From: Bacteroidota bacterium | GTDB lineage: Bacteria > CLD3 > SB21 | Assembly (NCBI GenBank): GCA_020438245.1 | Contig: JAGQUY010000093.1 | Span: 1 to 24,426 of the forward strand | Length of the DNA stretch: 24,426 nucleotides | Direction: 5' to 3' | Shown here: positions 13,846 through 22,884 of the stretch, piece by piece | How positions within the stretch are numbered: the first letter of the stretch is position 1 | Layout: every line of letters starts with the position of its first letter | Notes under the pieces: generated by a model | Told to the model about the DNA's origin: nothing | Seen by the model: only the letters and a program-made list of their open reading frames with translations | Database searches by the model: none | Position numbers and translations under genes: made by a program

Positions 13846-16101
13846 CTATTCCTCCCTTTTCAAAGGTTGCAAGAGTGATACCCAGAAGGATTTCATTTCT
13901 TCAAATTCCCGGATCCACAAAATCGGACTTTCCGTCTGTTCGACAATTTCTTGGGATAGCGATTGGCCGAACAAGGCCATTCGTGAATCGCCGGCAGAAT
14001 CGCCCATGATCAACAACGAGTCTCCATTTGCATAATTATTCAGACCTGCGAGAATACCGGATGCAGCTTCCGTAGCAAGTTCCACGTGAGACCCGGCGGC
14101 TCGGACCCAGAGTTGTGCCAGTTCAAGTCGTTCGTGATAGTTTTCCTCCCGTTCCGCGTCGCCAACCAATAGAACGCGAAGCTTCGCATTAAAATACCGG
14201 CTGAACGCGTCGGACATGTCCAGTGCCAGCTTGGAGTGAACATCCGTGCCAAAGGGAACCAGTACTGTCTTTACGTTTTCTTTCCGGAGACTGCCTTGCA
14301 ACACCGCAGACTCCCACGGGGCCTCGCTTATTACATCATCCATAACTGAAGCGAAAATTCGCTGGTCAAAGCGCGGCCGCCTTGCGCGTCCAAGAAAGAC
14401 AAAATTGCAGGACTCTTCGTCGGCGGTGTCTTTGACAGCCACAGAAACCCGGTGTGCCACTTTGACGATGGCCCGTGCCGCCACTCCGTTGGTCACCGCA
14501 ATTTGCATCGCCCACTGAAGCAGTTCTCCCGCCGACGTCTCGTCTTCCAGTCCCGCCCGAAGCGGTTTATCTTCACGAACTTCGATGACGGTTAGAAATA
14601 TGATCTCTGCGTTGTTCACTCTTGCAACGGCAAACGCGGTATGCAGCAACCCCTCGTTTCCTCTGGGATCGGATAAACAAACAAGGATTCGATACTCTTT
14701 TTGCTCCAATCGTTCAAGTGCATCCACTTTCTTATGAAATTTGACCTCTCGTTTCGCGGCATATACCCGGTAAATGACCAATCCGATACCAATCCAAGTG
14801 AGCGTGACGATCCAAGCAATGGGGCTGTAGTTAAACATGTAGATGGCCAGGAAAAGAAGAAGTGCAATACCGACCATGGACAATATCGGAAACAACGGGG
14901 TAACAAAACCACGATCCAAATCGGGCCTCTTTTTTCGCAACCGGATCATGGCGAGGTTGACCTGCAAAAACAAAAGAAGAAACATGATATCGGCAGCGCT
15001 GGCAACATCTTCTATCGGGAGCGAAACGGCCATCAAGATAATCAGAAAGGAGGAGAATAGAATTGCCCAGTGGGGCGTAAAATTCTTGGAATGAACACGG
15101 CTGAAAAATGTCGGGAAGTTTCGATCACGCCCCATGGCAAACGCTACTCTGGAAGAAGAATACACAGTGGCGTTGAGGGCTGACATGGTGGATATCAGAC
15201 CACCGACGAGTAACATGATACCTCCGCCGGTAAAGAAAGTCTTGGCTACCTCAACGAGCGCGATTTCTTTATGAGATGCCAGATAGTCCCACGGAGTCAT
15301 CCCCTCCGGTTGCACGGCGCCCAGGGCTGTGACGGCCACGAGAAGATAAATGGGAATCACAATAATGAGGGATAGAAAAACAGCTTTGGGAATATTCTTT
15401 TTGGGGTTCTTGATCTCTTCAGAACATTGGGAAATGACTTCAAAGCCTTGAAAGGCAATAAAAGTCAGACCCATCGCCTTGAACACGCCGCCCCAGCCGT
15501 TCGGCATGAAAGGTTGAAATGCATCCTTCCAGTCCCCACGGCCCCAAATCAATTGAACTCCAAAGGCGATAAAAACGGCGAGTATTACGATCTTGGTGAC
15601 CGTTACAATGTTCCCAATCTTGCCGGTTTCAGAGGCTCCTCTGAAATTGATATACGCAAAGAGTATGGCCACAACTGCCGCAAGAAGCTTCTCCGGAGAA
15701 AGAAAAGACCAGTGAGGCACTTCAATGCCGATCTCCGTCAAGACATGATCGAAGTAGGCTCCGAATCCAATAGCATAGAGACTGCAGGCAACTGCATGGG
15801 CAAACCAACTCATCCATCCCGACAAAAATCCGTTCCATTTGGGAAGACCCTCTTTCACCCAAAGATATCCTCCGCCCGCGTCGTGATAACAAGAGCCTAG
15901 TTCGGCGTACGACATCGCCGTGAAAAGTGCCACCACACCGTTGAGGGCAAACGTAATAATTAATGCAGGACCTGCGACACCGGCTGCAATTCCAGTCAGT
16001 ACGAAAATGCCGGCGCCAATCATGGCGCCCACGCCAATAAGCGTGACATCCATCACGCCCATTTCTCTACTGAGACGAATTTCCGTGTCAAATTTAGCCA
16101 T
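13846..16101 (-). CDS. APC-superfamily amino-acid permease fused to tandem universal stress domains
   Basis: A 751-residue fusion. Residues about 14-450 form an APC transporter with about 12 transmembrane segments, including GVGAMIGAGIFVLTG (23-37, unwound TM1 substrate site), FQGFEVISQCSEEIKNPKKN (217-236) and SSSRVAFAMGRDRNFP (315-330). Residues 468-605 and 608-732 are two cytosolic universal-stress-protein (UspA-like) domains (YRILVCLSDPRGNEGLLHTA; KTVLVPFGTDVHSKLALDMS). Such fusions are known and are thought to let the USP part sense nucleotide or stress state; the substrate cannot be read from sequence. I start at the ATG at 16099-16101, just before the conserved N-terminal segment. The open frame extends to a TTG at 16149 and neither has a good ribosome site, so 16 more residues are possible. 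The leader is about 110 nt from a near-consensus promoter. Confidence 0.93.
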   Translation of the reverse strand: MAKFDTEIRLSREMGVMDVTLIGVGAMIGAGIFVLTGIAAGVAGPALIITFALNGVVALFTAMSYAELGSCYHDAGGGYLWVKEGLPKWNGFLSGWMSWFAHAVACSLYAIGFGAYFDHVLTEIGIEVPHWSFLSPEKLLAAVVAILFAYINFRGASETGKIGNIVTVTKIVILAVFIAFGVQLIWGRGDWKDAFQPFMPNGWGGVFKAMGLTFIAFQGFEVISQCSEEIKNPKKNIPKAVFLSLIIVIPIYLLVAVTALGAVQPEGMTPWDYLASHKEIALVEVAKTFFTGGGIMLLVGGLISTMSALNATVYSSSRVAFAMGRDRNFPTFFSRVHSKNFTPHWAILFSSFLIILMAVSLPIEDVASAADIMFLLLFLQVNLAMIRLRKKRPDLDRGFVTPLFPILSMVGIALLLFLAIYMFNYSPIAWIVTLTWIGIGLVIYRVYAAKREVKFHKKVDALERLEQKEYRILVCLSDPRGNEGLLHTAFAVARVNNAEIIFLTVIEVREDKPLRAGLEDETSAGELLQWAMQIAVTNGVAARAIVKVAHRVSVAVKDTADEESCNFVFLGRARRPRFDQRIFASVMDDVISEAPWESAVLQGSLRKENVKTVLVPFGTDVHSKLALDMSDAFSRYFNAKLRVLLVGDAEREENYHERLELAQLWVRAAGSHVELATEAASGILAGLNNYANGDSLLIMGDSAGDSRMALFGQSLSQEIVEQTESPILWIREFEEMKSFWVSLLQPLKREE

Positions 16102-16218
16102 GAGATGACAATCGTTTTGAAGTTGATCGTGTGGTACGTTGAGCTCCAAAATGGAACAGGCTCGTCATCGATGAGATTCTTCTATCAGATCGATTTAGAT
16201 CAGAAAAAATACGGTTTT

Positions 16219-16247
16219 AGTATACTTGACTTTTAATTCATTGTCAA
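16219..16247 (-). promoter_or_regulatory. Near-consensus sigma70 promoter for the APC-USP operon
   Basis: On the minus strand TTGACA (16247-16242, 6 of 6), 17-bp spacer, TATACT (16224-16219, 5 of 6). The -35 overlaps an inverted repeat TTGAC-N12-GTCAA (16226-16247 on the plus strand) that could be an operator. The predicted start is near 16212. The untranslated leader includes a 10-bp palindrome, TCATCGATGA (16165-16174). Confidence 0.72.
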
Positions 16248-16274
16248 ACCGGTCTAATACCAGATCACCCTGAG

Positions 16275-17921
16275 CTATTTCAAGGCCGGGTGTTTCTTGT
16301 GAAACTCTGTTGCATCTTGGTATCTCTTCGCCAACGCCAATACCTCACCTTCTCCGAAGAGTTTGCCCATAAAGGTTATGCTCCGCGGTAATCCTTTCTC
16401 ATCAAATCCGTTCGGCAAAACAACACAAGGATGACCCGTAAGGTTGGTGAGCAAGAGATTGTCTCCTTCAAATGGGGGCGCAAGGTAGACGTCGATGTTT
16501 CTCAATCGTTCATCCATGTCCTGAATGACCAAGGTTCGAGCACGACTCGCCTGGATATATTCTACGGCAGGAATGAATCGGGCAGACCGAAATACGTTTG
16601 GCCAGGCGTTCTTTACTTGGCGCACCAGTTGTTCATCCCGATGACTCAATGTAAGGTCGTCAAACGCTGCCGCCGCTTCAGCCGATAACATGAATGCTAT
16701 ATCGTTGACGGGCAACTTGGGTAGTTCAATGGGTGTGAGTGTAACGCCCAGTTTTCCCAGTACTTCAAACGTCGATTGATGGAACGCCGCACGGGTGGAA
16801 TCCCGATCAAAATCGGATTTGAGATAACCAACGCGCAATTTCTTGATGTTCAAATAGGGGTCGTAGACAAACGGATAATCGTAAAGGGTCGGATCCAATC
16901 CGTCCGGACCGACGATGGCATTGAGCACAATTGCGCAATCTTCTACATTTCTGCAGATTGGGCCGATCTTGTCCATTGTCCAAGCGAGGGCCATCGCGCC
17001 ATGCCGGGATACTCTACCGTAGGTTGGTCGCAAACCTGTTGCTCCGCACTCTGACGATGGTGAAACGATAGATCCCCACGTCTCCGTTCCGATGGCGAAG
17101 GCGACGAGTCCGGCCGCGGTCGCCGATGCCGAGCCTGCCGAGGATCCGCTCGAACCGCGCTCTATGTTCCACGGATTGCGTGTTTTTCCACCGTACCAAA
17201 CGTCGCCCCAAGCCAGAGCTCCCATGGTAAGCTTTGCGACCAACACCGCACCTGCTTCTTCCAGTCTTCTGATTACGGTGGCATCTTGATCTATCATTTG
17301 GTCTCTGTAGGGCATGGCCCCCCAAGTTGTCTTATACCCCTTGACTGCAAGCAAGTCTTTTGCTCCGTATGGTATGCCCTGAAGTAATCCACGGTATTTT
17401 CCGTTGGCAATTTCTTCGTCGGCGCGTCGAGCCTGTTTCATGGCCAGGTCTTCAGTCAACGTAATTACGCATTCGAGCTTCGGGCCATATTTCTTGAGCC
17501 GACTCAGATACATCGTCGTTAACTCAACCGACGTGACTCTGCGATTCCTGAGTAAGTTGGCAAGTTCCTGAATCGAATAGAACGCCAAGTCTTCGAGATT
17601 GGCGGGTCTCTTTACATCGGCTATCTTGGAAGCCGTAAAAGAAGACTTTCCCGTCGGCACGACAAAACCCGGCGGGATCGGGTTAAAAAGCAGCGATGGC
17701 CACGTGCTATTCGGCATGTGGAGTTTTCGGAGGTTTTCAAAATTCTCCAATTGCTCATTCAAATTGTCGAGCATGGAGTCCCGTTGTGTCTCCGTAAAAG
17801 AGAGCCCGAAAATTTTCTCTGCGTTTTCAACGATGGAGGTGTTGATCTTTCCGGGTGAATTCAAAAACGCACCAAGGAGACAGGAGGTTAGTCCGACGGC
17901 AAGGAATCCGAGTTTTTTCAT
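16275..17921 (-). CDS. Exported amidase-signature family hydrolase
   Basis: A 548-residue amidase-signature enzyme that hydrolyses a C-N bond with a Ser-cisSer-Lys triad. The triad can be placed at Lys188 (YGAKD), Ser257 (RGSSGSSAGSASATAAG) and nucleophile Ser284 (GTETWGSIVSPS). RPTYGRVS (298-305) and MDKIGPICRNVED (316-328) complete the fold. The usual TDxGGS around the nucleophile is TETWGS here. The first 22 residues are a signal peptide or membrane anchor, and LTSC at 12-15 resembles a lipobox, although hydrophobic residues continue after it. An extra helical region of about 100 residues precedes the amidase domain. I start at the ATG at 17919-17921 because AAAGG lies just upstream and the signal peptide begins there. 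An in-frame ATG at 17984 is upstream. The substrate is unknown; it is not a GatA, since GatB and GatC are absent and it is exported. Confidence 0.9.
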   Translation of the reverse strand: MKKLGFLAVGLTSCLLGAFLNSPGKINTSIVENAEKIFGLSFTETQRDSMLDNLNEQLENFENLRKLHMPNSTWPSLLFNPIPPGFVVPTGKSSFTASKIADVKRPANLEDLAFYSIQELANLLRNRRVTSVELTTMYLSRLKKYGPKLECVITLTEDLAMKQARRADEEIANGKYRGLLQGIPYGAKDLLAVKGYKTTWGAMPYRDQMIDQDATVIRRLEEAGAVLVAKLTMGALAWGDVWYGGKTRNPWNIERGSSGSSAGSASATAAGLVAFAIGTETWGSIVSPSSECGATGLRPTYGRVSRHGAMALAWTMDKIGPICRNVEDCAIVLNAIVGPDGLDPTLYDYPFVYDPYLNIKKLRVGYLKSDFDRDSTRAAFHQSTFEVLGKLGVTLTPIELPKLPVNDIAFMLSAEAAAAFDDLTLSHRDEQLVRQVKNAWPNVFRSARFIPAVEYIQASRARTLVIQDMDERLRNIDVYLAPPFEGDNLLLTNLTGHPCVVLPNGFDEKGLPRSITFMGKLFGEGEVLALAKRYQDATEFHKKHPALK

Positions 17922-18029
17922 TGGCCTTTCTCCGATTATGATTTCACTCGTAAAGGTACAGATTCTGAGGAGAGTTGCACGCATATAGTTGACTTCGACG
18001 ACTTCCTTCTTTTGATTTTTGCTTTCCTC

Positions 18030-18058
18030 TTGAGCGTGGTGTCAGAAAATTGTATCAT
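18030..18058 (+). promoter_or_regulatory. Promoter of purEK, implying a leaderless or nearly leaderless mRNA
   Basis: TTGAGC (18030-18035, 4 of 6), 17-bp spacer, TATCAT (18053-18058, 5 of 6). The -10 ends eight bases before the purE ATG at 18067, so transcription would begin within about two bases of the start codon. There is no Shine-Dalgarno sequence before purE, which agrees with leaderless initiation. No purine-repressor-like dyad or purine-riboswitch core is visible in the gap 17922-18066. Confidence 0.5.
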
Positions 18059-18066
18059 AGTTCCTC

Positions 18067-18582
18067 ATGAAAAAGAAAAAAAACTCCTCCAATAGACCGC
18101 TTGTTGGCGTGATTATGGGAAGCGATTCCGACTGGAATGTCATGCAAAAGGCCTGCGAGCAATTAAAAAACCTAGGTGTTCCATACGAAGCCCGCGTCGT
18201 TTCCGCGCATCGTACCCCCAATCTCATGTTTGAGTACGCAGAAACGGCTTCCAAACGTGGGTTGGTATGTATTATAGCAGGTGCCGGGGGAGCCGCACAT
18301 TTGCCCGGCATGATCGCCTCAAAAACGACCGTTCCGGTCTTGGGAGTGCCCGTACCATCTCGTCATCTAAAGGGTCTCGATTCGCTGATGTCAATTGTGC
18401 AGATGCCAAAAGGTATACCCGTTGCAACCTTTGCAATTGGAGAAGCCGGCGCAGCCAATGCTGGGCTGTTTGCCGCGTCACTGGTCGCAATCAAAGACAC
18501 GAAGGTGGCCGTCAAACTCGAACGGTTCAGAAAAAGTCTGGAGAAAAAGGTTCTCCGAATGAAATTGTCGGAGCCCAAGTGA
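18067..18582 (+). CDS. purE: N5-carboxyaminoimidazole ribonucleotide mutase, class I
   Basis: A 171-residue PurE that converts N5-CAIR to CAIR in de novo purine synthesis, a homo-octamer in the cytosol. Class I motifs are complete: GSDSDW (18-23), SAHRTP (46-51, catalytic His48) and AGAGGAAHLPGM (71-82). A lysine-rich start (MKKKKNSSNR) precedes the core and a basic C-terminal helix follows. There is no ribosome site before the ATG. The stop TGA (18580-18582) overlaps the purK GTG start as GTGA. The presence of purK fixes this as the mutase form, which uses N5-CAIR rather than the AIR carboxylase form. Confidence 0.97.
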   Translation: MKKKKNSSNRPLVGVIMGSDSDWNVMQKACEQLKNLGVPYEARVVSAHRTPNLMFEYAETASKRGLVCIIAGAGGAAHLPGMIASKTTVPVLGVPVPSRHLKGLDSLMSIVQMPKGIPVATFAIGEAGAANAGLFAASLVAIKDTKVAVKLERFRKSLEKKVLRMKLSEPK

Positions 18583-19703
18583 TTCTACCGGGTTCTATGT
18601 TGGGCATGCTTGGTGGCGGTCAATTGGGCCGGATGTTTACGGTGGCCGCCCGTACAATGGGGTACAAGGTCACCGTCCTGGATCCCGATTCCGAAAGCCC
18701 GGCCGGGCTTCTTGCCGACACACATCTTTGTGCCGACTATCATGATAAATCGGCACTTGAAGAGCTCGGAAGCACATGTGCCGTAGTTACAACGGAATTT
18801 GAAAACGTCCCCTCCGATACGCTGGATCTGCTTAGCAAGTCGGTATTGGTACGCCCCTCTGCTTTTGCCGTTTCGATGACTCAAGACAGAATCAACGAAA
18901 AGAACTTTCTCCGGCAGAATGCACTTCCTACGAACAAATATGCTCCTGTTTACAGCGCGAGCGATTTATCGGATGCGGTAAAGGTAACGGGACTGCCCGC
19001 TTTGCTCAAGAGAAGCCGGCTTGGTTATGATGGCAAAGGCCAAGTTCGAATCCAGACGTTGGGTGAGGCAGAAGAAGCATTTGAGCAAATGGGTGGTGTT
19101 CCTTGTGTCTTGGAAGAGTTGCTTTCTTTTCAATGTGAAGTCTCTGTGGTACTGTCTCGCGGCATCGATGGTGAAATCTCAACGTATCCGACCGCGGAGA
19201 ACATTCACACCAATGGCATTCTTGATTTGACGATCGTGCCGGCCCGAGTCAGCGAAGAACTTGCCCAGCGCGCACAGGATGTCGCCACCAAGGTCGCTCA
19301 GAAGCTGGGTTACTACGGAGTCATGGCGGTAGAAATGTTCGTGATGCCCGATCGTCGAGTTTTGGTGAATGAGATAGCTCCTCGCCCCCATAACAGCGGA
19401 CACTACACTCTCGATGCGTGTGCAACCGATCAATTTGAACAACAAGTTCGCACCGTTTGTGGACTTCCACCGGGTTCGACTACTCTACTTTCTCCCGTAG
19501 TCATGAAGAACTTGCTTGGAGACATTTGGGAAGACTCAGAACCCAAATGGGATGTCGTTTTGCAACAACCTTCAGCAAAGCTCCATTTATACGGCAAGAA
19601 GGAAGCTCGTCCAGGACGAAAAATGGGACATTTCAATCTGCTGGCCGACGAGGTCGAAAATGCTCTTGATTTGGCACAGTCCGTATTTGATCGCATCAGA
19701 TAA
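18579..19703 (+). CDS. purK: N5-carboxyaminoimidazole ribonucleotide synthase
   Basis: A 374-residue ATP-grasp enzyme that makes N5-CAIR from AIR, bicarbonate and ATP, feeding PurE. Motifs include MLGGGQLGRMF (10-20), the TTEFENVP segment (71-78), KRSRLGYDGKGQ (144-155, ATP-grasp glycine-rich loop), STYPTAENIH (201-210) and VNEIAPRPHNSGHYT (263-277). I start at the GTG at 18579 because GGAG (18570-18573) sits five bases before it inside purE and it overlaps the purE stop as GTGA. An ATG at 18597 is possible, and the much longer open frame reaching back into purE is not the real start. Length matches the family (about 355-390). Confidence 0.97.
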   Translation: MILPGSMLGMLGGGQLGRMFTVAARTMGYKVTVLDPDSESPAGLLADTHLCADYHDKSALEELGSTCAVVTTEFENVPSDTLDLLSKSVLVRPSAFAVSMTQDRINEKNFLRQNALPTNKYAPVYSASDLSDAVKVTGLPALLKRSRLGYDGKGQVRIQTLGEAEEAFEQMGGVPCVLEELLSFQCEVSVVLSRGIDGEISTYPTAENIHTNGILDLTIVPARVSEELAQRAQDVATKVAQKLGYYGVMAVEMFVMPDRRVLVNEIAPRPHNSGHYTLDACATDQFEQQVRTVCGLPPGSTTLLSPVVMKNLLGDIWEDSEPKWDVVLQQPSAKLHLYGKKEARPGRKMGHFNLLADEVENALDLAQSVFDRIR

Positions 19704-19797
19704 TCCCGGCCTTCTTCAGAAGAATTGCATTAGCCAGCCGTAATTTGTTACATTAGACTACGTCCTTGTGGTCATCCATTCCAAAAAGGCCATTCCT

Positions 19798-22700
19798 ATG
19801 GCTTCACGAATTGCTTTTGCGATCCTTTTTCTGTCTCAAACCCTCAACGGCCAGAAGCTGTTCTTCCAGAATTATACGTCCGATAACGGACTCGTACAGA
19901 ATCAGGTTTTTGACATTTATCAGGATCGCTTTGGATTCATGTGGTTTGCGTCTACCGGCGGCATAAGTAGGTACGACGGCGTATCCTTTCATAACTATAC
20001 ACTCAAAGACGGGCTGCCAAGCCTTGGAGTCAAGTGCATAACTGAAGATCATGACGGCAATTTGTGGTTTGGAACCAACAACGGAATAGTAAAATACGAT
20101 TACCGAAAGTTCACACCTTTCACGGTTGACAGCGGATTTGTCGAAGGGACGGTATGGTCCGCATTGTGTGATCAGAACGGGTTTTTATGGTTTGGGACCC
20201 GTGGTGGCGGACTTGTCAGGTACGACGGACACAAATTCACGACCTTCTCCAGCTCAAGTGGCCTGCATAACGATGGCATTTATGGTTTGTACGAAGATAG
20301 AGCAGGCATGTTGTGGATAGGAACTCGATCTTCGGGGATATATCGCTACAATGGATCTACCTTCACCAATTTTAGGTTGAATGCAAATGGGGAAGAGTCC
20401 ATCATCCGGTCGTTTTCAGAAGACGCCCAAGGACGTTTGTGGGTCTTTTCCTTTGGAGACGGAATCTATGTCAAAGATCAAACTGAATGGATACATTATA
20501 CCATGAAAAACGGCCTGCCGGAAAACGACATGTATCGCAGTTGTTTCCTGAAATCCGGAACAGGGTTAATCTCCTCCATCAACAGCGGTTTCTTAATATG
20601 GGATGGCACTTCGTTTTCGAGGCAGGTGACCACTTCAAACGGCCTTATAGGAAATCAGACCCTATGCATCTATGAAGACAGGGAGGGAACGATTTGGTTT
20701 GGGTGTGCCAATGGCATATCCAAACTCACTACGATGAATTTCGAGAGTTGGACCATACAAGAAGGACTTTCTTCTTCCAAAGTATACTCAATTACAGAAG
20801 ACAATAGGCACGCATTGTGGGTTGGCACGGACAATGGAATCTCCATCTTTACGCCTTCCGGCATCACCAACCTTAATTATCGCGATGGGCTGCCACAAGG
20901 ACAAGTTTGGTCTCTTATTTCAAATCGGGATGGGAGCATGTGGATTGGGACCGTAAAAGGGCTATATGTATTTGATCAAAATAGAGTTAGAAAGATCCAC
21001 AACAACTCACCGGTCAACGATCAAACGGTCTCTAACATGCTCCGGGACCGATCTGGCAACCTGTGGTTGGGCACTACTGTCGGGGTAACCAAGTTCGACG
21101 GAGAGTCCTTTAGAGATTACAAGGTCGAAGACGGGCTGTCCAATCCATACTGCTACAGCATCGCACAGGACTGTACCGGCGTGATGTGGTTCGGTACGAA
21201 TCACGGACTGAACAGACTGGATGGTGACAACTTCACATCATTCACTGTCAAACAGGGTTTGGAAGACGACGACATCAATGCCATGATAACTGCACCGGAT
21301 GGAACTCTATGGTTTGGTACAAATGCGGGCTTGCACAGCTACAAAGATGGCCAGTTTCGGTTTTTTGGAGATTCAGTGGGCATCTCACACGGAGTCCTAG
21401 CGCTGGCTCGCGACTCAACCGGACTGCTTTGGGTCGGGTCGCTTTACGCTGCATACGCCTTTGACGGTACTGCTGTTGTGAAAACAATTTCCAAAGATAA
21501 AGGAACCATCGGGACCGAAATAATTAACAATAACTCCATGTATGTGGATCATAAGAACAATTTATGGTTGGGCTATTTCACCGGATTGACGAAATACCAA
21601 ACTAGTACAGATCGGCAGAGCACAACGGCACCGCTTGTCTGGATCACGGGATGGCTCATTAACGAGAAGTACGAGGAATTGCCCTTTTGGGACGCCGATT
21701 TCATCGGGAACCTGGATTATAAGGATAACACGCTTACCTTTACTTTTCGGGGACTTTCATACAGGAATGAGGAGGACGTTCGCTATCAATATTATCTTGA
21801 GGGTCTGGATGCCGACTGGTCTAAACCTGCAAAATCGCCTGATATCCGATACACGAATTTGAATCCGGGAGAATATTTGTTCAGCGTTAAGGCCATTAAC
21901 GGGGACGGAATCGCTAGCAAACAGGCCGCAAGTCTGCGATTTGTGATCCGTGCTCCCTTTTGGCAGAAACCATGGTTCTTACTGTTGGTTATGGTGATTG
22001 CTGTTTCGATAGCCTGGCAGGGGATTAGACTAAGAACTAGACGTATACTTCAAAGAAACAGAGATTTGGAACAATTGGTCTCTGACCGGACTAAGGCTCT
22101 TCGAGACTACTCGACCAAACTGGAAGAAACAAACGCTGCCCTCGAGGAGTCAAACAAACAAATCCGGTTGGCGAGTGAACTTAAGTCCAAATTCTTGTCC
22201 AACATGAGTCACGAACTGCGAACACCTTTGAATGCGATTATTGGTTTTTCAGAGATCCTGTTGGACAAGAATCACAGCCCTCTTAATTCAGATCAGAGCA
22301 AGTCAGTGACGGCTATTCAAACAAGCGGCAAGAACCTGCTTAACCTCGTCAACGATTTGCTGGATTTGTCGAAAATAGAAGCCGGGCGCATGCAGCTTAA
22401 CTTGGAACCAACAGACATTGCGTATCTGGTATCCGGAGTGAAGGATGGTTTGATGCCGCTTTTTATCTCCAAGAAGCAAAGTCTGGTGTTGGATATATCT
22501 GACGATTTGCCTGAAGTGACCGCAGATCGCGAAAAGCTTGCCCAAGTGTTCATCAATCTTCTTGGGAATGCCAACAAGTTCACGCCGCCCGGTGGACATA
22601 TTGCCGTGGATGTCCGCAGGTCCGGAAGCGCTCCGAACGAATGTGTTACAGTCACTGTGAAGGACGATGGAAAAGGTATACCGGCTGCAGAACTGGGCTC

Positions 22701-22884
22701 GATCTTCGATGAATTCAGACAATCGTCCATGAATACCAATCGAGACGGTACCGGGCTTGGATTGACCCTTTGCAGGAAGTTAATTGGCCTTCATAAAGGA
22801 ACCATAAGAGCACTGAGCGACGGAAAAACAGGAAGTGCTTTTGTTGTCGAGCTCCCGGTCAGTTCGATGAAGCCGCTTTCTTGA
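19798..22884 (+). CDS. Reg_prop/Y_Y_Y sensor histidine kinase with about 14 propeller blades
   Basis: A 1028-residue membrane kinase. Residues 1-18 are a signal peptide. W-h-G or similar Reg_prop motifs recur every 41-45 residues at Trp49, 90, 131, 173, 215, 300, 341, 382, 423, 464, 505, 545 and 590, with one degenerate copy near 257. That makes 14 blades, as expected for two seven-bladed propellers. A Y_Y_Y domain (about 640-718; YQYYLEGLDADWS, YTNLNPGEYLF) and a transmembrane helix (726-741) follow. A coiled linker leads to HisKA with SHELRTPLN (His805), an N-box (INLLGNANKF, 919-928), G1 (DDGKGIP) and G2 (GTGLGLTL). No receiver or output domain is present. The ATG at 19798 follows AAAGG and starts the signal peptide; an in-frame GTG at 19768 is an alternative. 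The ligand is unknown. The 94-bp gap to purK has no clear terminator or promoter. Confidence 0.94.
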   Translation: MASRIAFAILFLSQTLNGQKLFFQNYTSDNGLVQNQVFDIYQDRFGFMWFASTGGISRYDGVSFHNYTLKDGLPSLGVKCITEDHDGNLWFGTNNGIVKYDYRKFTPFTVDSGFVEGTVWSALCDQNGFLWFGTRGGGLVRYDGHKFTTFSSSSGLHNDGIYGLYEDRAGMLWIGTRSSGIYRYNGSTFTNFRLNANGEESIIRSFSEDAQGRLWVFSFGDGIYVKDQTEWIHYTMKNGLPENDMYRSCFLKSGTGLISSINSGFLIWDGTSFSRQVTTSNGLIGNQTLCIYEDREGTIWFGCANGISKLTTMNFESWTIQEGLSSSKVYSITEDNRHALWVGTDNGISIFTPSGITNLNYRDGLPQGQVWSLISNRDGSMWIGTVKGLYVFDQNRVRKIHNNSPVNDQTVSNMLRDRSGNLWLGTTVGVTKFDGESFRDYKVEDGLSNPYCYSIAQDCTGVMWFGTNHGLNRLDGDNFTSFTVKQGLEDDDINAMITAPDGTLWFGTNAGLHSYKDGQFRFFGDSVGISHGVLALARDSTGLLWVGSLYAAYAFDGTAVVKTISKDKGTIGTEIINNNSMYVDHKNNLWLGYFTGLTKYQTSTDRQSTTAPLVWITGWLINEKYEELPFWDADFIGNLDYKDNTLTFTFRGLSYRNEEDVRYQYYLEGLDADWSKPAKSPDIRYTNLNPGEYLFSVKAINGDGIASKQAASLRFVIRAPFWQKPWFLLLVMVIAVSIAWQGIRLRTRRILQRNRDLEQLVSDRTKALRDYSTKLEETNAALEESNKQIRLASELKSKFLSNMSHELRTPLNAIIGFSEILLDKNHSPLNSDQSKSVTAIQTSGKNLLNLVNDLLDLSKIEAGRMQLNLEPTDIAYLVSGVKDGLMPLFISKKQSLVLDISDDLPEVTADREKLAQVFINLLGNANKFTPPGGHIAVDVRRSGSAPNECVTVTVKDDGKGIPAAELGSIFDEFRQSSMNTNRDGTGLGLTLCRKLIGLHKGTIRALSDGKTGSAFVVELPVSSMKPLS

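Noticed and set aside
18267..18578. Upstream extension of purK over the purE gene
   Set aside because: The Ser/Arg-rich sequence is purE read in another frame; the GTG at 18579 has a correctly spaced ribosome site.
19720..19735. Short palindrome near TTCTTCAGAAGAA as a purK terminator
   Set aside because: The stem is only five weak base pairs and no T-run follows.
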